Positions 25,073-33,822 of a DNA stretch of 64,000 nt are shown one piece after another (the first letter of the stretch is position 1; each line of letters starts with the position of its first letter). The stretch lies in the NCBI GenBank assembly GCA_005884685.1, contig VBAH01000089.1, positions 1-64,000 on the forward strand, given 5' to 3'. Position numbers and translations under genes: made by a program. This DNA comes from Alphaproteobacteria bacterium. GTDB lineage: Bacteria > Pseudomonadota > Alphaproteobacteria > Rhizobiales > Xanthobacteraceae. The notes beneath the pieces were generated by a model, which saw only the letters and a program-made list of their open reading frames with translations, was not told the DNA's origin and made no database searches.

Positions 25073-27184
25073 ATGACCGACGTCACGGCGGCACAAACGG
25101 GCGGCTTCTCGCTCCCCGGCATCGGCAGCTTCGCCGACCTTGCCAAGCGTGGCGATCTCGCGCTCGCGATCGGGGTGCTGACCATCCTGATGGTCCTCAT
25201 CCTCCCCCTCCCCGCGATCCTGCTCGATTTCGCGCTTGCGATCTCCATCATCCTCTCGGTGCTGATCCTGATGACGGCGCTGTTCATCCACACGCCGCTC
25301 GAATTCTCCTCGTTCCCCACCATCCTTCTCATCTCGACGATGCTGCGGCTCGCGCTCAATCTCGCATCGACGCGGCTGATCCTCGCGCGCGGCCATGAGG
25401 GCACGGCCGCCGCCGGCCACGTCATCGAGGCGTTCGGCAATTTCGTGATGAGCGGCAACTTCGTGATCGGCATCATCGTGTTCACGATCCTGGTGATCGT
25501 GAACTTCGTCGTGATCACCAAGGGTTCCGGCCGCATCGCCGAGGTCGCGGCACGATTCAATCTCGATGCCATGCCGGGCAAGCAGATGGCGATCGACGCC
25601 GACCTCTCGGCCGGCCTGATCAACGAGGCCGACGCGCGCACGCGGCGCAAGCACCTGGAGGACGAAAGCGCCTTTTTCGGCGCGATGGACGGCGCCTCGA
25701 AATTCGTGCGCGGCGATGCGATCGCCGGTCTTCTGGTCGTGTTCATCAACGTGATCGGCGGCATGATCATCGGCATCGCCCAGCAGGGCCTGCCGTTCGC
25801 CGAAGCCGCGCGCACCTACACGCTGCTCACGGTCGGCGACGGCCTCGTCACGCAGATCCCCGCGCTGATCGTCTCGACCGCGGCCGGCCTGCTCGTCTCG
25901 AAGGCGGGCGTCGGCGGCGGCGTCGACAAGGCACTGCTGCGCCAGCTCTCCGGTTACCCGAAAGCGCTCGGAATGTCGGGCGCCGTGATGGTCGTGATGT
26001 CGCTTTTGCCCGGCATTCCGATGCTGCCGTTCATGGCGCTCGGCGCCGGCGCCGGCCTGCTCGCTTATGTGATCGAGAAGCGGACCGCGGCCGCGGCCGC
26101 AACCGAGGCCGCGCAGGCGACAACTGCCGCCAAGACCGAGCCTTCGGAGGAGCCGATCTCGGCCGCGCTCAAGATCGACGATCTCAAGATCGAGCTCGGC
26201 TATGCGCTGCTGCCGCTGGTCAACGCGCCGGACGGCTCGGATCGCCTCACCGAGCAGATCAAGGCGCTGCGCCGCTCGCTTGCTGGCGAAATGGGCTTCG
26301 TGATGCCGGCCGTGCGCATCCTCGACAACGTGCAGCTCGAGGCCAACGCCTACATCATCAAGCTCAAGGAGGTCGACGCCGGCCAGGGCCGCGTCTGGCC
26401 GAACCAGCACATGGTGATGGACCCGACCGGCGCCCAGGTGAACCTGCCCGGCCTGCACACGACCGAACCGACCTTCGGCCTGCCCGCCACCTGGATCGAC
26501 GCCGCGCTGAAGGAAGAGGCCGCGATCAAGGGCTACACCGTGGTCGATGCCGCGACCGTGCTGGCGACGCATCTGACCGAAGTGCTCAAGACCAATATGG
26601 CGGAGTTGCTCTCCTACGCGGAGGTGCAGAAGCTCCTGAAGGACCTGTCGAAGGAGCAAAGCGAACTGGTGAAGGACATCGTACCGGCGCAGATCACCGT
26701 TTCGGGCATCCAGCGCGTGCTGCAGCTCCTGCTCGCCGAACGCATCTCGATCCGCGATCTTCCGACCATCCTGGAAGGCATCGCCGACGCGCTCGCGTTC
26801 ACGCGCAATCCGACCTACCTGGTCGAGCATGTGCGCACGCGGCTCGCGCGCCAGATCTGCGCGCAGCACACGTCACCCGGCGGCTACCTGCCGCTGATCG
26901 CGCTCTCGGCCAAGTGGGAGCAGGCCTTTGCCGAGTCGATCGTCGGACAGGGCGAGGACAAGAATCTCGCGATGGCGCCCTCGAAGCTATCGGAGTTCAT
27001 CACCCTGGTGCGGGAGCGCTTCGAGGACGCGGCCCGCGAGGGCGAGGCGCCAGTGCTGGTCACCTCCCCCGGGGTGCGGCCGTTTGTCCGCTCCATCGTG
27101 GAGCGTTTTCGTACCCAGACCACCGTGCTGTCGCAGTCGGAGATCCATCCGCGAGTGCGGCTGAAGACTGTGGGCGGGATTTGA
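25073..27184 (+). CDS. flhA: flagellar export gate protein FlhA
   Basis: 703-residue inner-membrane component of the flagellar type III export gate. Eight membrane segments lie in the first 330 residues (GVLTILMVLILPLPAILLDF; LAISIILSVLILMTALF). The FHIPEP signature region reads EFSSFPTILLISTMLRLALN, LASTRLIL. The cytoplasmic domain runs from about 350 to the end. The ATG at 25073 is used; an upstream in-frame start would add ten residues without family match. Confidence 0.94.
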   Translation: MTDVTAAQTGGFSLPGIGSFADLAKRGDLALAIGVLTILMVLILPLPAILLDFALAISIILSVLILMTALFIHTPLEFSSFPTILLISTMLRLALNLASTRLILARGHEGTAAAGHVIEAFGNFVMSGNFVIGIIVFTILVIVNFVVITKGSGRIAEVAARFNLDAMPGKQMAIDADLSAGLINEADARTRRKHLEDESAFFGAMDGASKFVRGDAIAGLLVVFINVIGGMIIGIAQQGLPFAEAARTYTLLTVGDGLVTQIPALIVSTAAGLLVSKAGVGGGVDKALLRQLSGYPKALGMSGAVMVVMSLLPGIPMLPFMALGAGAGLLAYVIEKRTAAAAATEAAQATTAAKTEPSEEPISAALKIDDLKIELGYALLPLVNAPDGSDRLTEQIKALRRSLAGEMGFVMPAVRILDNVQLEANAYIIKLKEVDAGQGRVWPNQHMVMDPTGAQVNLPGLHTTEPTFGLPATWIDAALKEEAAIKGYTVVDAATVLATHLTEVLKTNMAELLSYAEVQKLLKDLSKEQSELVKDIVPAQITVSGIQRVLQLLLAERISIRDLPTILEGIADALAFTRNPTYLVEHVRTRLARQICAQHTSPGGYLPLIALSAKWEQAFAESIVGQGEDKNLAMAPSKLSEFITLVRERFEDAAREGEAPVLVTSPGVRPFVRSIVERFRTQTTVLSQSEIHPRVRLKTVGGI

Positions 27185-27218
27185 TACGGCGCGTCCGCCA
27201 GCATCGCGAGGATGCGGC

Positions 27219-28154
27219 CTAATCGGCCAATATCCCTGCGAGATTGCGCATCATCCTCGGCCCCTCTTCCGGCAAGAGTCCCTTGGGCGCGTACCATCGC
27301 TCCCAATCGTGGCTCGACGCATGCATCGAGTCGGCAATCGTAACCTCGTTGACGGCCCAGCTGCGGCCGTCGCAGCCGAGGTGGACGTAGCCCGGCCCCC
27401 TCTTCGCGAACCGAACCCCCGCCTTTTCCATGTCGATCGGCAAGGTGCCGATTGCAGCAATTTCCATCCGATCGAAATGCCGTCGCGGGCACGTTTTCGG
27501 TGTGTCGAGCTCCCACCAGAAATCGACGCCAGCGTCGGCAAGGCGCGGCTTTTGTGCGATCGGTTTCTTGGCGACCAGCGGGTGGTACCAGGCAAGATAA
27601 TCGAACGCGCGCCCACGATTGAGCACGACGAACTGCCGCCACCCATCGGGACTCCAGGGTGAGCCATCGTAGTTCTTTTTGCCACGATAGGGGCTGATGC
27701 AGCTGCTGCCCTGCACCGGGCAGGCGTAGAGGACGCCGAGCTCGAGGACATACGGCTCGGGCGTCTTGATCGTCGCGCGCGGCTTCGACACCCGCGGCGC
27801 GGCAGCAAGGCGAGCGCGCAGCTCGGCAAGCTTATCCCCGCGTTTGCGCAGATCGGCCTGCTTCATGCCGCGCCTTTCCATCATGGCGAGGTCGTCGCCT
27901 CGATCGATGATGGCGATGGCCTTTTCCCGCGTGGGTGCGTGCGCCACGCCGCGCTGCTCGAACTGGTCGGCGAGCACGAGCCAAAAGGTGGTGTGATCTT
28001 CGTTGCCCGGATCGGTGGCCGCGCCACGTTCGCAATCGCTCAGGATCTCGACGATGCGGTCCTCGTCGACGGGCAGACGCAGCGCCGACTTGATGGCCGC
28101 GCGCATGTCTGCGGCCATGTCGCTGGAATAAAGACCCGTTCCCGAGGCACCCAT
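27219..28154 (-). CDS. hypothetical protein
   Basis: 311 residues of unknown function. The N-terminus MGASGTGLYSSDMAADMRAA is followed by a helical part (about 20-120) that includes a heptad-like stretch ending in RKRGDKLAELRARLAA. A beta-rich part (about 130-300) has several Trp and Cys residues (PEPYVLELGVLYACPVQGSS, NYDGSPWSPDGWRQFVVLNR). The GTGxxxxDxA-type N-terminus weakly recalls DUF4259-like proteins, but I cannot confirm it. No signal peptide. ATG 28154 is used because AGGAG lies upstream, though close. It is convergent with flhA. Confidence 0.7.
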   Translation of the reverse strand: MGASGTGLYSSDMAADMRAAIKSALRLPVDEDRIVEILSDCERGAATDPGNEDHTTFWLVLADQFEQRGVAHAPTREKAIAIIDRGDDLAMMERRGMKQADLRKRGDKLAELRARLAAAPRVSKPRATIKTPEPYVLELGVLYACPVQGSSCISPYRGKKNYDGSPWSPDGWRQFVVLNRGRAFDYLAWYHPLVAKKPIAQKPRLADAGVDFWWELDTPKTCPRRHFDRMEIAAIGTLPIDMEKAGVRFAKRGPGYVHLGCDGRSWAVNEVTIADSMHASSHDWERWYAPKGLLPEEGPRMMRNLAGILAD

Positions 28155-28521
28155 GCTCCTGCTCTCCAAGGCGCCGGCAGCGCGGCACGCCGGATCGATC
28201 GTCCCCTCATTGTCGAGGTCGGAGTATTGATCTTCGGTGAACCCCGCCTGCCCGATCTAACGGTGTCCAAATACCGTCCGTTCACGACGCCGCGATCCCC
28301 CGTGACCCTGGTGCCACGGCCTTGTGACCACACGCGGGGTGCGCCCGCGCGACGGCGAACCCATATTCATCAATAACATACACCCTGTTGACGGCTTCCG
28401 CTGGTCGCCGCGCGGGCCGATCTGCAACAGTCAAACGAAACTTTTCGCGAGAATCTGCGTTGCTTGCTTGAACCAAACTCCCGGTTGGCACGACCAACGG
28501 ACAGGACCGGGGAGAGATCCC
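28155..28521. other. intergenic stretch without a supported gene
   Basis: This 367-bp gap separates the divergent orphan gene and the small membrane protein. No frame has family matches or a good ribosome-binding site. It should carry the promoters of both genes. A short inverted repeat GTTGG-CACGA-CCAAC (about 28485-28499) lies just before the ribosome-binding site of the small membrane protein gene. Confidence 0.5.
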
Positions 28522-28731
28522 ATGAATCATTCGCTCGTTACCGCAGACCGCACGACCCACCTGAAGATCGTGGCCGTATCGCTCGTCGCAGCGATCGCCG
28601 TGATCATGGTCGGCATCACCGCCCGCGTCACCGACAACGGCGCCTCCGCCAATCTTCAGGCCCATGGCCCGGTGCTCAAGGCAGGCAAGCCCGCCGCCGT
28701 CACCGCCCGCGATGGGACCACCGTTCAGTAG
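28522..28731 (+). CDS. small single-pass membrane protein
   Basis: 69 residues with one N-terminal membrane segment (LKIVAVSLVAAIAVIMVGIT, about residues 14-34) and a short polar C-terminal part (ASANLQAHGPVLKAGKPAAV). GGGGAGAG precedes the ATG. Similar small proteins are common in Bradyrhizobium-type genomes, but no function is known to me. It is followed by a strong terminator and faces the anti-sigma factor gene. Confidence 0.72.
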   Translation: MNHSLVTADRTTHLKIVAVSLVAAIAVIMVGITARVTDNGASANLQAHGPVLKAGKPAAVTARDGTTVQ

Positions 28732-28762
28732 TTTCCTTGCGAGTGACCTCCGCAAGCCTCCT

Positions 28763-28792
28763 TCGAGCGCCCGCTGGGCGCTCGATTTTTTT
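28763..28792 (+). terminator. rho-independent terminator between convergent genes
   Basis: Perfect 10-bp stem TCGAGCGCCC / GGGCGCTCGA with loop GCT, followed by seven T. It ends the small membrane protein transcript on the plus strand. The stem lies only a few bases beyond the end (28796) of the convergent anti-sigma gene. Confidence 0.88.
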
Positions 28793-28795
28793 GGC

Positions 28796-29674
28796 TCACG
28801 GATTTTGCGGCGGCGTGACCTGCAACAGCCTGGCGTGGATGACCGGGCCGGTCGGCTGCCCGGTCGGTGAGCCACCGAGGGGCTCGAGCGAAATCCCGTA
28901 GGTCGCCTTATTGATCACCGCCGGATCATAGGCGGCGAGCGTCGCCTGCACGGTGTAGTCGTCGGTCCCCAGCACGCCAAGCGAGCGCGGCGCGACGCCG
29001 GGCTCGGTGGCGATCCACAATTGATAGGACTTGTCCGCGAGGCGTTCCGCCGCGACCTGGCGCACCGTGACGGTCCGCTTGTCGGTATCGACCGACATCA
29101 CGAACGCGGGCGACTGCTCATCCTTCTGGAACACCGCGACGAACTGCGCTGGCCGCGCGGAGGGCACCTCGCGCACGACTTCCTTCACCACTTCGACCGG
29201 CTTTTCGACGATGCGCTCGACCACCGGGCGTCCCGGGCGCAGCTCGGGCGGCAAAGCGTCCGGCTTGTACTCGCGCACCAGGACGATCCCCACGAGGCAC
29301 GCCGCCATCAGGCCGGTGATGGTGGAGAAGCCGCGCCAGCGCTGCATGCGCTGCCGCATCAGGATGATCTCGGCGCCCGGCGCATCGGTCCGGGTGGCCG
29401 ACACAGGGGGTGCCGGCACTTCAGGCAAATGCAGGCCTTCGGCCTGCCCGGTGCTCGCGAGGCCCGCCTTGATACGCTCCCACACCGGCGCGGGCGGCTC
29501 GACCCGCGCGACCAGCGCGTTCAGCTCGCCGAGCCGGCGTTCCCATTGCCGCACCTTGGCGGCAAAGTCCTGGTCCACGATCATCAGCGCATCGGCCTGC
29601 GCGCGCTCTTCGGCATCGAGCGTGCCCAGCACATACTCCGCCGCAAAGCCGTCGCGGTCTTCGTCCATGGTCAT
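28796..29674 (-). CDS. anti-sigma factor, RskA-type
   Basis: 292-residue membrane anti-sigma factor. The N-terminal cytoplasmic part contains the anti-sigma helix region (FAAEYVLGTLDAEERAQADA, VRQWERRLGELNAL). One membrane segment is near residues 130-150 (FSTITGLMAACLVGIVLV). The periplasmic part is an RskA-like domain (QFVAVFQKDEQSPAFVMSVD, KSYQLWIATEPGVAPRSLGV) preceded by a Pro/Glu/Val repeat (PVVERIVEKPVEVVKEVV). It overlaps the sigma gene by 4 bp (ATGA), so both should be made in fixed ratio. Confidence 0.88.
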   Translation of the reverse strand: MTMDEDRDGFAAEYVLGTLDAEERAQADALMIVDQDFAAKVRQWERRLGELNALVARVEPPAPVWERIKAGLASTGQAEGLHLPEVPAPPVSATRTDAPGAEIILMRQRMQRWRGFSTITGLMAACLVGIVLVREYKPDALPPELRPGRPVVERIVEKPVEVVKEVVREVPSARPAQFVAVFQKDEQSPAFVMSVDTDKRTVTVRQVAAERLADKSYQLWIATEPGVAPRSLGVLGTDDYTVQATLAAYDPAVINKATYGISLEPLGGSPTGQPTGPVIHARLLQVTPPQNP

Positions 29675-30216
29675 GACCCGAGGCACTCCCGGATCTCCAA
29701 CAGGCTGCGCCGCAGCCAGGTCTTGATCGTATTCGCCGGGGCGTCGAACTTCGCGGCCAGCTGGTCCCGGCTCCAGCCGCTGTAATAGGCGAGCAGCACC
29801 ATGCGCCGCCGCTCTTCGTCGAGCTGGCCGAGGCAGGCGAGCAGGCGTTTGAGTTCCTCGGTCATTTCACGGCGCGCCAGGGGATCGGCCTCCTCGCCGG
29901 CCGCTTCCATTGCGGCAGGCTCGTCCTCGATCGAGGCTTCCCCTTTCTTGCGGACGAGATCGAGCGCCCGATTGCGCGCGATCGCGACCATCCAGGTGAT
30001 CGGGGTCGCGAGCTTCGGGTCGAAACTGCCGGCATTGTGCCAGATCTTCAGGTAGGTCTCCTGTATCACCTCGTCGGCGAGGTCGGTTCGCCGCAAGATA
30101 CGCAGGACCACGCCATACAGTTTCGCGCGTGTGGCCAGGTACAAACGCTCGAATGCCGCCTGGTCGCCTTTGGCGACCGCGGCCATCAGCCACACCAATT
30201 CGGCCGGCGTGAGCAT
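29671..30216 (-). CDS. ECF RNA polymerase sigma factor
   Basis: 181 residues. Region 2 (about 20-90) reads AAFERLYLATRAKLYGVVLR, ILRRTDLADEVIQETYLKIW, ITWMVAIARNRALDLVRKK; region 4 (about 120-175) reads RRRMVLLAYYSGWSRDQLAA, KFDAPANTIKTWLRRSLLEI. It is paired with the RskA-type membrane anti-sigma factor encoded next, so it probably responds to an envelope signal. Its target promoters cannot be named from this window; autoregulation is likely but I see no clear duplicated promoter motif. Confidence 0.92.
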   Translation of the reverse strand: MLTPAELVWLMAAVAKGDQAAFERLYLATRAKLYGVVLRILRRTDLADEVIQETYLKIWHNAGSFDPKLATPITWMVAIARNRALDLVRKKGEASIEDEPAAMEAAGEEADPLARREMTEELKRLLACLGQLDEERRRMVLLAYYSGWSRDQLAAKFDAPANTIKTWLRRSLLEIRECLGS

Positions 30217-30394
30217 TTGCAGACGAGAATCCCCTTGGTCCAGACGATGGCCGGGACGCCCGGTGATTGCAACAGTTCAGCACGCACGCGCGCCCAGGGG
30301 CCGGGCTCATCCGGGCCTGGCCCGCACGATACGGCGAGACGCTGCGAAAGTTGCCGCGATCAACCCTCAAGGCGGCAGACCGCCCGACCGGGGT

Positions 30395-30799
30395 CTAGTC
30401 GCAATACGTTGCGACGATCCGGCCGATGAAAGCTGCAGGCGTACACATGTAAGCGCCGTTCGCACCGGTATGATCCGCGCTGTGGATGCTGACGCGCGCC
30501 TCCACACATCTGTCATCGAGCTTGCGAATATCCTTCACACCGAGTGTGTTGTGATCCATCTCGGGGACGAGCCGGAAAGACGTCAGTTGCTTGCCGGCGG
30601 GCACACAAAGCTGCTGCCGCTGTTCCCGGTCAACAACGCATGGCCAGCCGAATACTTCGGAAATCGTCACCGCGATCGGCTGGCTAACTTCCTTTGAGAC
30701 GCAGGATTTCTGCTCGGCAACGCCGGTCGTTGGCGGGAGCGCAAAAGCCGCGACAAGACAAAGAATTGCTCGCCAGGGTATTGTGGCATCCGTCGTCAT
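30395..30799 (-). CDS. hypothetical secreted protein
   Basis: 134 residues with a signal peptide (IPWRAILCLVAAFALPPTTG, cleavage near residue 28) and five cysteines in the mature part (CVSKEV, WPCVVD, LCVPAG, RCVEAR, CTPAAF), plus a C-terminal YCD. The even spread of Cys suggests disulfides in the periplasm. I do not recognise the family. It lies between the ECF sigma gene and fliJ on the same strand as both. Confidence 0.6.
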   Translation of the reverse strand: MTTDATIPWRAILCLVAAFALPPTTGVAEQKSCVSKEVSQPIAVTISEVFGWPCVVDREQRQQLCVPAGKQLTSFRLVPEMDHNTLGVKDIRKLDDRCVEARVSIHSADHTGANGAYMCTPAAFIGRIVATYCD

Positions 30800-30838
30800 C
30801 GGCGTTTGATCCCGGAGGGGGCGCACACCAAATCGAAA

Positions 30839-31255
30839 TCAGACCCGCATTGCTGCCGGGCGCAGCGCGCCGATGCGGTCGAGTTCGGCCTGCTCGCGCG
30901 CATTGTCGGCGACGCGTTCGCGCTGCTGGTCACGCTCGTCGAGCAACTCGACCTTCTTCAATTCCTCGAACGCCTCGGCCAGCGCCATGCGGGCGTCCTC
31001 GAGCTGGACCTTCAGTTCGTCGGCCGAGCGCTTGAGATTGTCGCGCCGCACGAGCGCGGCTTTCGCATAGGTCGGATAGGCAAAATGGGTCGGATCATGG
31101 ATGCCGGCGCGGTCCTGCTCGGCCGCGATCTCGCGATCGAGCTCGGCAGCCATGCGGTCGAAATCGGCCACCATGCCTTCGATCTGTGCAACCCGGCGCC
31201 GCTTTTCGTCGACCTGGAATTTCCTCAGGCGAATGAGCGTCTCGCGCGACTTCAT
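30839..31255 (-). CDS. fliJ: flagellar export chaperone FliJ
   Basis: 138-residue all-helical coiled coil starting MKSRETLIRLRKFQVDEKRR. FliJ is the central stalk-like partner of the FliI ATPase and helps couple ATP hydrolysis to export. The heptad pattern continues through most of the protein (RVAQIEGMVADFDRMAAEL, LQDARMALAEAF-like segments). It lies 102 bp downstream of fliI, which confirms the call. Confidence 0.87.
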   Translation of the reverse strand: MKSRETLIRLRKFQVDEKRRRVAQIEGMVADFDRMAAELDREIAAEQDRAGIHDPTHFAYPTYAKAALVRRDNLKRSADELKVQLEDARMALAEAFEELKKVELLDERDQQRERVADNAREQAELDRIGALRPAAMRV

Positions 31256-31357
31256 CGACTCGTACTCCCCAGAAGCCCCGACATACACTCGGGACGCAGC
31301 AGGACCCACGGCGCTACAAGCCCGGTCCCAGCCCCGGGCAACTGTGGCAGCACAACG

Positions 31358-32683
31358 TTAGTTTTCGGTTTCCGCATGGCCGATGATTTCCGCGAGCCGC
31401 ATATAGGCTTCGGTAAGAGATGTTGATTCTTCCTTACCTTGCCCGAGGAAGACCTCGAGCGGCTGATGCAGCGCAATGGCTTCGTCCACTTCGGCGCTCG
31501 AACCCGCCCGGTAGGCGCCGAGCCGGATCAGTTCCTCCATGTCGGCGTAGGTCGCCATGATCTGCCGCGCGCGGTTGATCACCGGCAGGTAGGCGGGATC
31601 GGCGGCCCGCGGCATGGTGCGCGACACGGACTTGAGGATGTTGATCGCCGGATAGCGTCCGCGCTCGGCGATCGCGCGCTCCATCACGATATGGCCGTCG
31701 AGAATGGAGCGCACCGCATCGGCGACCGGCTCGTTGTGATCGTCGCCGTCGACCAGCACGGTGAAAATGCCGGTGATCGTGCCGGCATCGGTGCCGGGCC
31801 CGGCGCGTTCGAGCAGGCGCGGCAATTCGGTGAACACGGTCGGCGTGTAACCCTTCGCGGTCGGCGGCTCGCCGGCCGAAAGCCCGATCTCGCGCTGCGC
31901 CATGGCAAAGCGCGTCACCGAATCCATCAGCACCAGCACGTCCTGGTGCTCGTCGCGGAAATATTCAGCGATCGCGAGCGTAAGGTACGCGGCCTGGCGG
32001 CGCATCAGCGCAGGCTCGTCCGAGGTCGACACCACCACGACCGAGCGCGCGAGACCGGCTGCGCCGAGATCGTCCTGCAGGAACTCCTGCACCTCGCGGC
32101 CACGCTCACCGACCAGCCCGATCACAGACACGTCCGCGGCGACGTTGCGGGCGAGCATCGAGAGCAGCACCGACTTGCCGACACCCGAGCCGGAGAACAC
32201 GCCCATTCGTTGGCCGCGGCAGCACGTGATGAAGGTGTTCAGCGCCCGCACGCCGAGATCGAGCGGGCTGCCGACGCGGCGGCGCGCATGCGCAGGCGGC
32301 GGCGGATTGCGGAACGGATAGGGCGAAGGTCCGGGCGGCAGCGGCCCCTTGCCGTCTATCGGCTCGCCCATCGCATTGACGACGCGCCCGAGCCAGCCGT
32401 CCGATGGCCGCACCGCGGCCGCGACAGATGTGACCACGGCGCGGCAGCCGCGCCGCACGCCTTCGAGCGCCGCGAAGGGCATCAGCAGCGCGTTCGGCCC
32501 GGTGAAACCGACCACCTCGCACGGGATCGCACGTGCCGCACCGGTCTCGATGATCACGCGTGCGCCGACCGACATCGCGTGGATCGGCCCCGCGACCTCC
32601 ACCATCAGGCCGCGCACGCCGACGACCCGGCCGTAAATCTCGACCCCATCAAGCTCCGCGATCTGCTCGGCCAGCGCCTTCAT
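31358..32683 (-). CDS. fliI: flagellum-specific ATPase FliI
   Basis: 441-residue ATPase of the flagellar type III export system, related to F1-ATPase beta. Walker A is [16 protein letters not shown]; the type III motif region contains [19 protein letters not shown]. Walker B is [20 protein letters not shown], and [17 protein letters not shown] follows. ATG 32683 is chosen because the family N-terminus begins with this region. The gene is divergent from ctrA across 364 bp and is preceded by a CtrA-like box. Confidence 0.95.
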   Translation of the reverse strand: MKALAEQIAELDGVEIYGRVVGVRGLMVEVAGPIHAMSVGARVIIETGAARAIPCEVVGFTGPNALLMPFAALEGVRRGCRAVVTSVAAAVRPSDGWLGRVVNAMGEPIDGKGPLPPGPSPYPFRNPPPPAHARRRVGSPLDLGVRALNTFITCCRGQRMGVFSGSGVGKSVLLSMLARNVAADVSVIGLVGERGREVQEFLQDDLGAAGLARSVVVVSTSDEPALMRRQAAYLTLAIAEYFRDEHQDVLVLMDSVTRFAMAQREIGLSAGEPPTAKGYTPTVFTELPRLLERAGPGTDAGTITGIFTVLVDGDDHNEPVADAVRSILDGHIVMERAIAERGRYPAINILKSVSRTMPRAADPAYLPVINRARQIMATYADMEELIRLGAYRAGSSAEVDEAIALHQPLEVFLGQGKEESTSLTEAYMRLAEIIGHAETEN

Positions 32684-33047
32684 TATTCCCTTCGATTCCT
32701 CGCGCGGCGGACATTCCCTTAACCGCGCATTTACCCGTCTCGTTAATGATTGCCTCACCGTCCTTGGGACTTGGGCGTCTCGCCTGCCAGGACGGAGGGG
32801 CGAGTCGCGGGAGTCGGTTAACGCCGATTCTTAACGTTGAGCGTGAAGGGGTAAGTGGCGAGAAAACCTGTTCTCTCCAGCATATTACGGCGATTCGGTC
32901 GTTTTCGCACAGTAAATGCTTGCGCACGAGAATCAGGTTTTGTTAACCATTGAGCCGTAGCGTGCCGATTCGATTGTCCCAAGGCGTAAACGAAGGGGCC
33001 CTTGTGGCCTGCCGACCTGAGCCCAGAGGGCGTGGAAGGGGACTGGC
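32684..33047. promoter_or_regulatory. fliI-ctrA divergent regulatory region
   Basis: This 364-bp gap has no gene but is rich in regulatory-looking sites. Six GANTC sites (start positions 32802, 32811, 32826, 32892, 32930, 32967) lie within 170 bp, far above chance. TTAA half-sites occur at 32818, 32831 and, as TTAACCAT, at 32943. GANTC is the CcrM methylation site that times ctrA transcription in Caulobacter, and TTAACCAT is a known CtrA half-site. The regional GC content is clearly lower than in the genes. Confidence 0.7.
32719..32734 (-). promoter_or_regulatory. CtrA-like box upstream of fliI
   Basis: Plus-strand reading TTAACCGCGCATTTAC matches TTAA-N7-TTAAC with one mismatch. It lies 36 bp upstream of the fliI start. 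The same pattern is found upstream of flhA and fliF. Confidence 0.55.
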
Positions 33048-33749
33048 ATGCGCGTTCTGCTGATTGAAGACGATAGCGCGACCGCGCAATCGATTGAACT
33101 GATGCTGAAATCCGAGAGTTTCAATGTTTATACGACCGACCTCGGTGAGGAAGGTGTCGATCTCGGAAAACTCTACGACTACGACATCATCCTCCTCGAC
33201 CTGAACCTGCCCGACATGTCGGGCTATGAGGTCCTGCGGACGCTGCGGGTCTCCAAGATCAAGACGCCGATCCTGATCCTCTCCGGCCTCGCCGGCATCG
33301 AGGACAAGGTCAAGGGTCTCGGCTTCGGCGCCGACGACTACATGACCAAGCCGTTCCACAAGGACGAGCTGGTCGCCCGCATCCACGCGATCGTGCGCCG
33401 CTCCAAGGGCCACGCCCAGTCCGTGATCCAGACCGGCGATCTCGTCGTCAATCTCGACACCAAGACGGTCGAGGTCAACGCCGCGCGCGTGCATCTGACC
33501 GGCAAGGAATACCAGATGCTGGAGCTCCTCTCGCTCCGCAAGGGCACCACGCTCACCAAGGAGATGTTCCTCAATCATCTCTACGGCGGCATGGACGAGC
33601 CCGAACTCAAGATCATCGACGTGTTCATCTGCAAGCTGCGCAAGAAGCTTGCGAACGCCAGCCAGGGGAAGAACTACATCGAGACGGTGTGGGGCCGCGG
33701 CTATGTGCTGCGCGAGCCGACGGAAGTCGAAGAGCGCATCCCCGCGTGA
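33048..33749 (+). CDS. ctrA: cell-cycle response regulator CtrA
   Basis: 233-residue OmpR/PhoB-type master regulator of the alphaproteobacterial cell cycle. The receiver has the acidic pair D8/D9, phospho-acceptor D51 ([13 protein letters not shown]) and Lys in [11 protein letters not shown]. The winged helix carries the highly conserved CtrA stretches [36 protein letters not shown] and [10 protein letters not shown]. It is activated by phosphate from CckA through ChpT (encoded at 45800-46432) and restrained by SciP. It ends ...RIPA; Caulobacter CtrA ends in two Ala that signal ClpXP proteolysis, so the degron may differ slightly here. Confidence 0.97.
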   Translation: MRVLLIEDDSATAQSIELMLKSESFNVYTTDLGEEGVDLGKLYDYDIILLDLNLPDMSGYEVLRTLRVSKIKTPILILSGLAGIEDKVKGLGFGADDYMTKPFHKDELVARIHAIVRRSKGHAQSVIQTGDLVVNLDTKTVEVNAARVHLTGKEYQMLELLSLRKGTTLTKEMFLNHLYGGMDEPELKIIDVFICKLRKKLANASQGKNYIETVWGRGYVLREPTEVEERIPA

Positions 33750-33771
33750 TCGAGGTATCAGGTTGATAACG

Positions 33772-33802
33772 AGAACCCCGCCGCGAGGCGGGGTTCTTGT
33801 TT
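33772..33802 (+). terminator. rho-independent terminator after ctrA
   Basis: Perfect 11-bp stem AGAACCCCGCC / GGCGGGGTTCT closed by a GCGA tetraloop (GNRA type), followed by TGTTT. It stops ctrA transcription before the convergent PLD-like gene. Confidence 0.88.
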
Positions 33803-33822
33803 CCGCGCGACTGTGAGCCCGA

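Noticed and set aside
24713-26869. 718-codon minus-strand frame opposite flhA running into gnd
   Set aside because: The translation is Asp/His/Arg low complexity; only its last part touches the gnd region in another frame. flhA and gnd explain the sequence.
28485-28500. TTGGCACGACC as a sigma-54 promoter before the small membrane protein gene
   Set aside because: There is a -24-like element, but no TTGC at the -12 distance.
32818-32834. TTAA-N9-TTAA as a full CtrA site before ctrA
   Set aside because: The spacing is 9, not 7, so I only count these as possible half-sites.
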